64,000 bases of DNA from Microtetraspora fusca (GTDB lineage: Bacteria > Actinomycetota > Actinomycetes > Streptosporangiales > Streptosporangiaceae), in contig NZ_BBYK01000041.1 in NCBI RefSeq assembly GCF_001570365.1, positions 309,970 to 373,969 of the forward strand, written 5' to 3'. The notes under the pieces were generated by a model. It searched no databases. It worked only from the letters and a program-made list of their open reading frames with translations, and had not been told where the DNA came from. The translations under genes and the position numbers were made by a program. The first letter of the stretch is position 1. Each line of letters opens with the position of its first letter. Below, in pieces: positions 62,917 through 64,000 of the stretch.

Positions 62917-63795
62917 TTAGAGGGCGGTTATCGTCCAGGCCGCCTCGTGCGTGTCCCCCGGCTTGAGCACGACGAGGTCGGTCCCCGAGTTGAAGGCGTC
63001 CGGCGGGCAGCTCATCGGCTCCACGGCCACGCCCCGGTGGCCGAGCCCGGTGCCCGTGCAGACCTGCGCCCACGGCATCGTCGCCGTGTCCCAGGAGATC
63101 TCGACCCCGCCCTCCGGCCCGCGCAGCCGCACCCGGCCCTCGGTCAGGCCGGTGAACGCGTGATCGATCGCGGTGGCCCCGATCGGGCGGGGCCGCCGGA
63201 AGTCGTACGGCGTGGCGGAGACGTCCGCCAGCTCGCGCGGGCGGAGCAGGTCGTCCGTCAGCAGCACCCGCCCGGCGGGCAGGTCGAGCTCGTACGCCTC
63301 GACGTCCGGGCCGGCGAGCAGCCAGGGGTGCGGGCCGCAGCCGTACGGCGCGGCGGTGTCGCCGACGTTCTCGGCGGTGAGGGTGGTGGTCAGCCCGTGC
63401 GCGGAGACCTCGTGGCGCACCTGGAGGGCGAGGCGGAAGGGGTAGCCGGGCGTCGGCTCGACGGTGTGGGTCAGCCGGACGAAGCCGTGGTCGTCCTCGG
63501 CCCGCAGCAGCTCGGCGACCGTCCAGGCGACGTCGGCGACGAGCCCGTGCAGGGCGTTCCCGCGGTCGGGCTCGTTGACGGGCAGCTCGTGGCGCGCGCC
63601 CTCGAACTCGTACGCCGCGCCCGCCACCCGGTTGGGCCACGGAGCGAGGATCGTGCCGCTGTAGAAGGGGATGGGCCCGTCCTCCGGCCAGCTCGTCACC
63701 AGGTCGCGGCCGCCGTGCCGGAGCACCCGCAGGGCGGCGCCCAGGGGGCTGATCTCGGCGTGGTAGCCGCCGCCGATGATTTCGTACTGGGCCAC
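62917..63795 (-). CDS. Aldose 1-epimerase family protein
   Basis: This 292-residue protein has the galactose-mutarotase beta-sandwich pattern: GTILAPWPNRVAGAAYEFEG, NALHGLVADVAW (catalytic His region), PYGCGPHPWLLAG with the second His, and the Glu near the C-terminus in GVAVEPMSCPPDAFN. It interconverts alpha and beta anomers of free sugars such as glucose released by glycosidases. It lies directly downstream of the GH1 gene and upstream of the phosphotransferase, forming a likely sugar-use cluster. Confidence 0.93.
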   Translation of the reverse strand: MAQYEIIGGGYHAEISPLGAALRVLRHGGRDLVTSWPEDGPIPFYSGTILAPWPNRVAGAAYEFEGARHELPVNEPDRGNALHGLVADVAWTVAELLRAEDDHGFVRLTHTVEPTPGYPFRLALQVRHEVSAHGLTTTLTAENVGDTAAPYGCGPHPWLLAGPDVEAYELDLPAGRVLLTDDLLRPRELADVSATPYDFRRPRPIGATAIDHAFTGLTEGRVRLRGPEGGVEISWDTATMPWAQVCTGTGLGHRGVAVEPMSCPPDAFNSGTDLVVLKPGDTHEAAWTITAL

Positions 63796-63868
63796 AGGGG
63801 GTGTCCTTTCGCCGGAGGGACGGTCATATCAGCGTAAGCGAGCCAAAACCGCGCGGTCGGGCCGTCCG

Positions 63869-64000
<132 letters not shown>

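Overview
The window is high-GC actinobacterial DNA. Very GC-rich third codon positions, many GTG starts, several apparently leaderless starts, F420/LLM-type oxidoreductases, a class II DAHP synthase, an HspR-type operator at lon and an IdeR/DmdR-type iron box all fit a filamentous actinomycete. The gene complement suggests the Streptosporangiales or near relatives, but the genus cannot be fixed from sequence alone. No rRNA, tRNA, CRISPR array, intact transposase or phage structural module was seen.

Layout. 1-3.8 kb: the end of a frameshifted ECF41/SigJ-type sigma factor, a YceI protein, a secreted duplicated-domain protein and a PGRP-type amidase. 3.9-8.8 kb: methylmalonyl-CoA mutase operon mutA-mutB-meaB. 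9-10.9 kb: a CehA/McbA-type metallohydrolase. 11-16.3 kb (minus): two transmembrane Ser/Thr kinases and a third membrane protein, all with similar Cys-containing extracellular C-terminal domains. 16.3-19.5 kb: a decayed metal-handling segment with a truncated FixH/YtkA-like gene, a wrecked SPC-motif (P1B-4 type) metal ATPase and an intact secreted His-rich protein with four perfect 30-bp repeats. 19.5-22.9 kb (minus): the iron importer efeUOB behind a DtxR/IdeR-like box. 23-28 kb: a serine-hydrolase remnant, a lipoprotein, a zinc-ribbon protein, a phosphotransferase and two LLM oxidoreductases. 28.2-30.8 kb (minus): a polar amino acid ABC importer. 31-38 kb: HAD hydrolase, DinB-like protein, Nudix hydrolase, ArfB-like factor, alpha/beta hydrolase, FG-GAP lipoprotein and an MFS exporter.

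38.2-44.1 kb is the most interesting block. It is a tightly coupled five-gene operon matching the uncharacterised STM4015-STM4014-STM4013-STM4012-STM4011 families first named in Salmonella: a leucine-rich-repeat-like protein, an ATP-grasp enzyme, a sulfatase/alkaline-phosphatase-like hydrolase and two radical SAM enzymes. Both radical SAM genes have expanded tandem repeats near their 5' ends, and a long hairpin lies in the operon leader. A convergent two-gene unit (DUF6745-like protein plus a 108-aa protein) follows, separated by a bidirectional terminator.

46.1-64 kb: lon with a HAIR/HspR operator; metNIQ preceded by a Met/Cys-rich 21-codon leader peptide; a Fic enzyme whose promoter sits in a 44-bp perfect palindrome; an HtrA-type protease; cydDC; a pentapeptide-repeat membrane protein; thioredoxin; class II DAHP synthase; a phosphotransferase; aldose 1-epimerase; and the 3' end of a GH1 beta-glucosidase.
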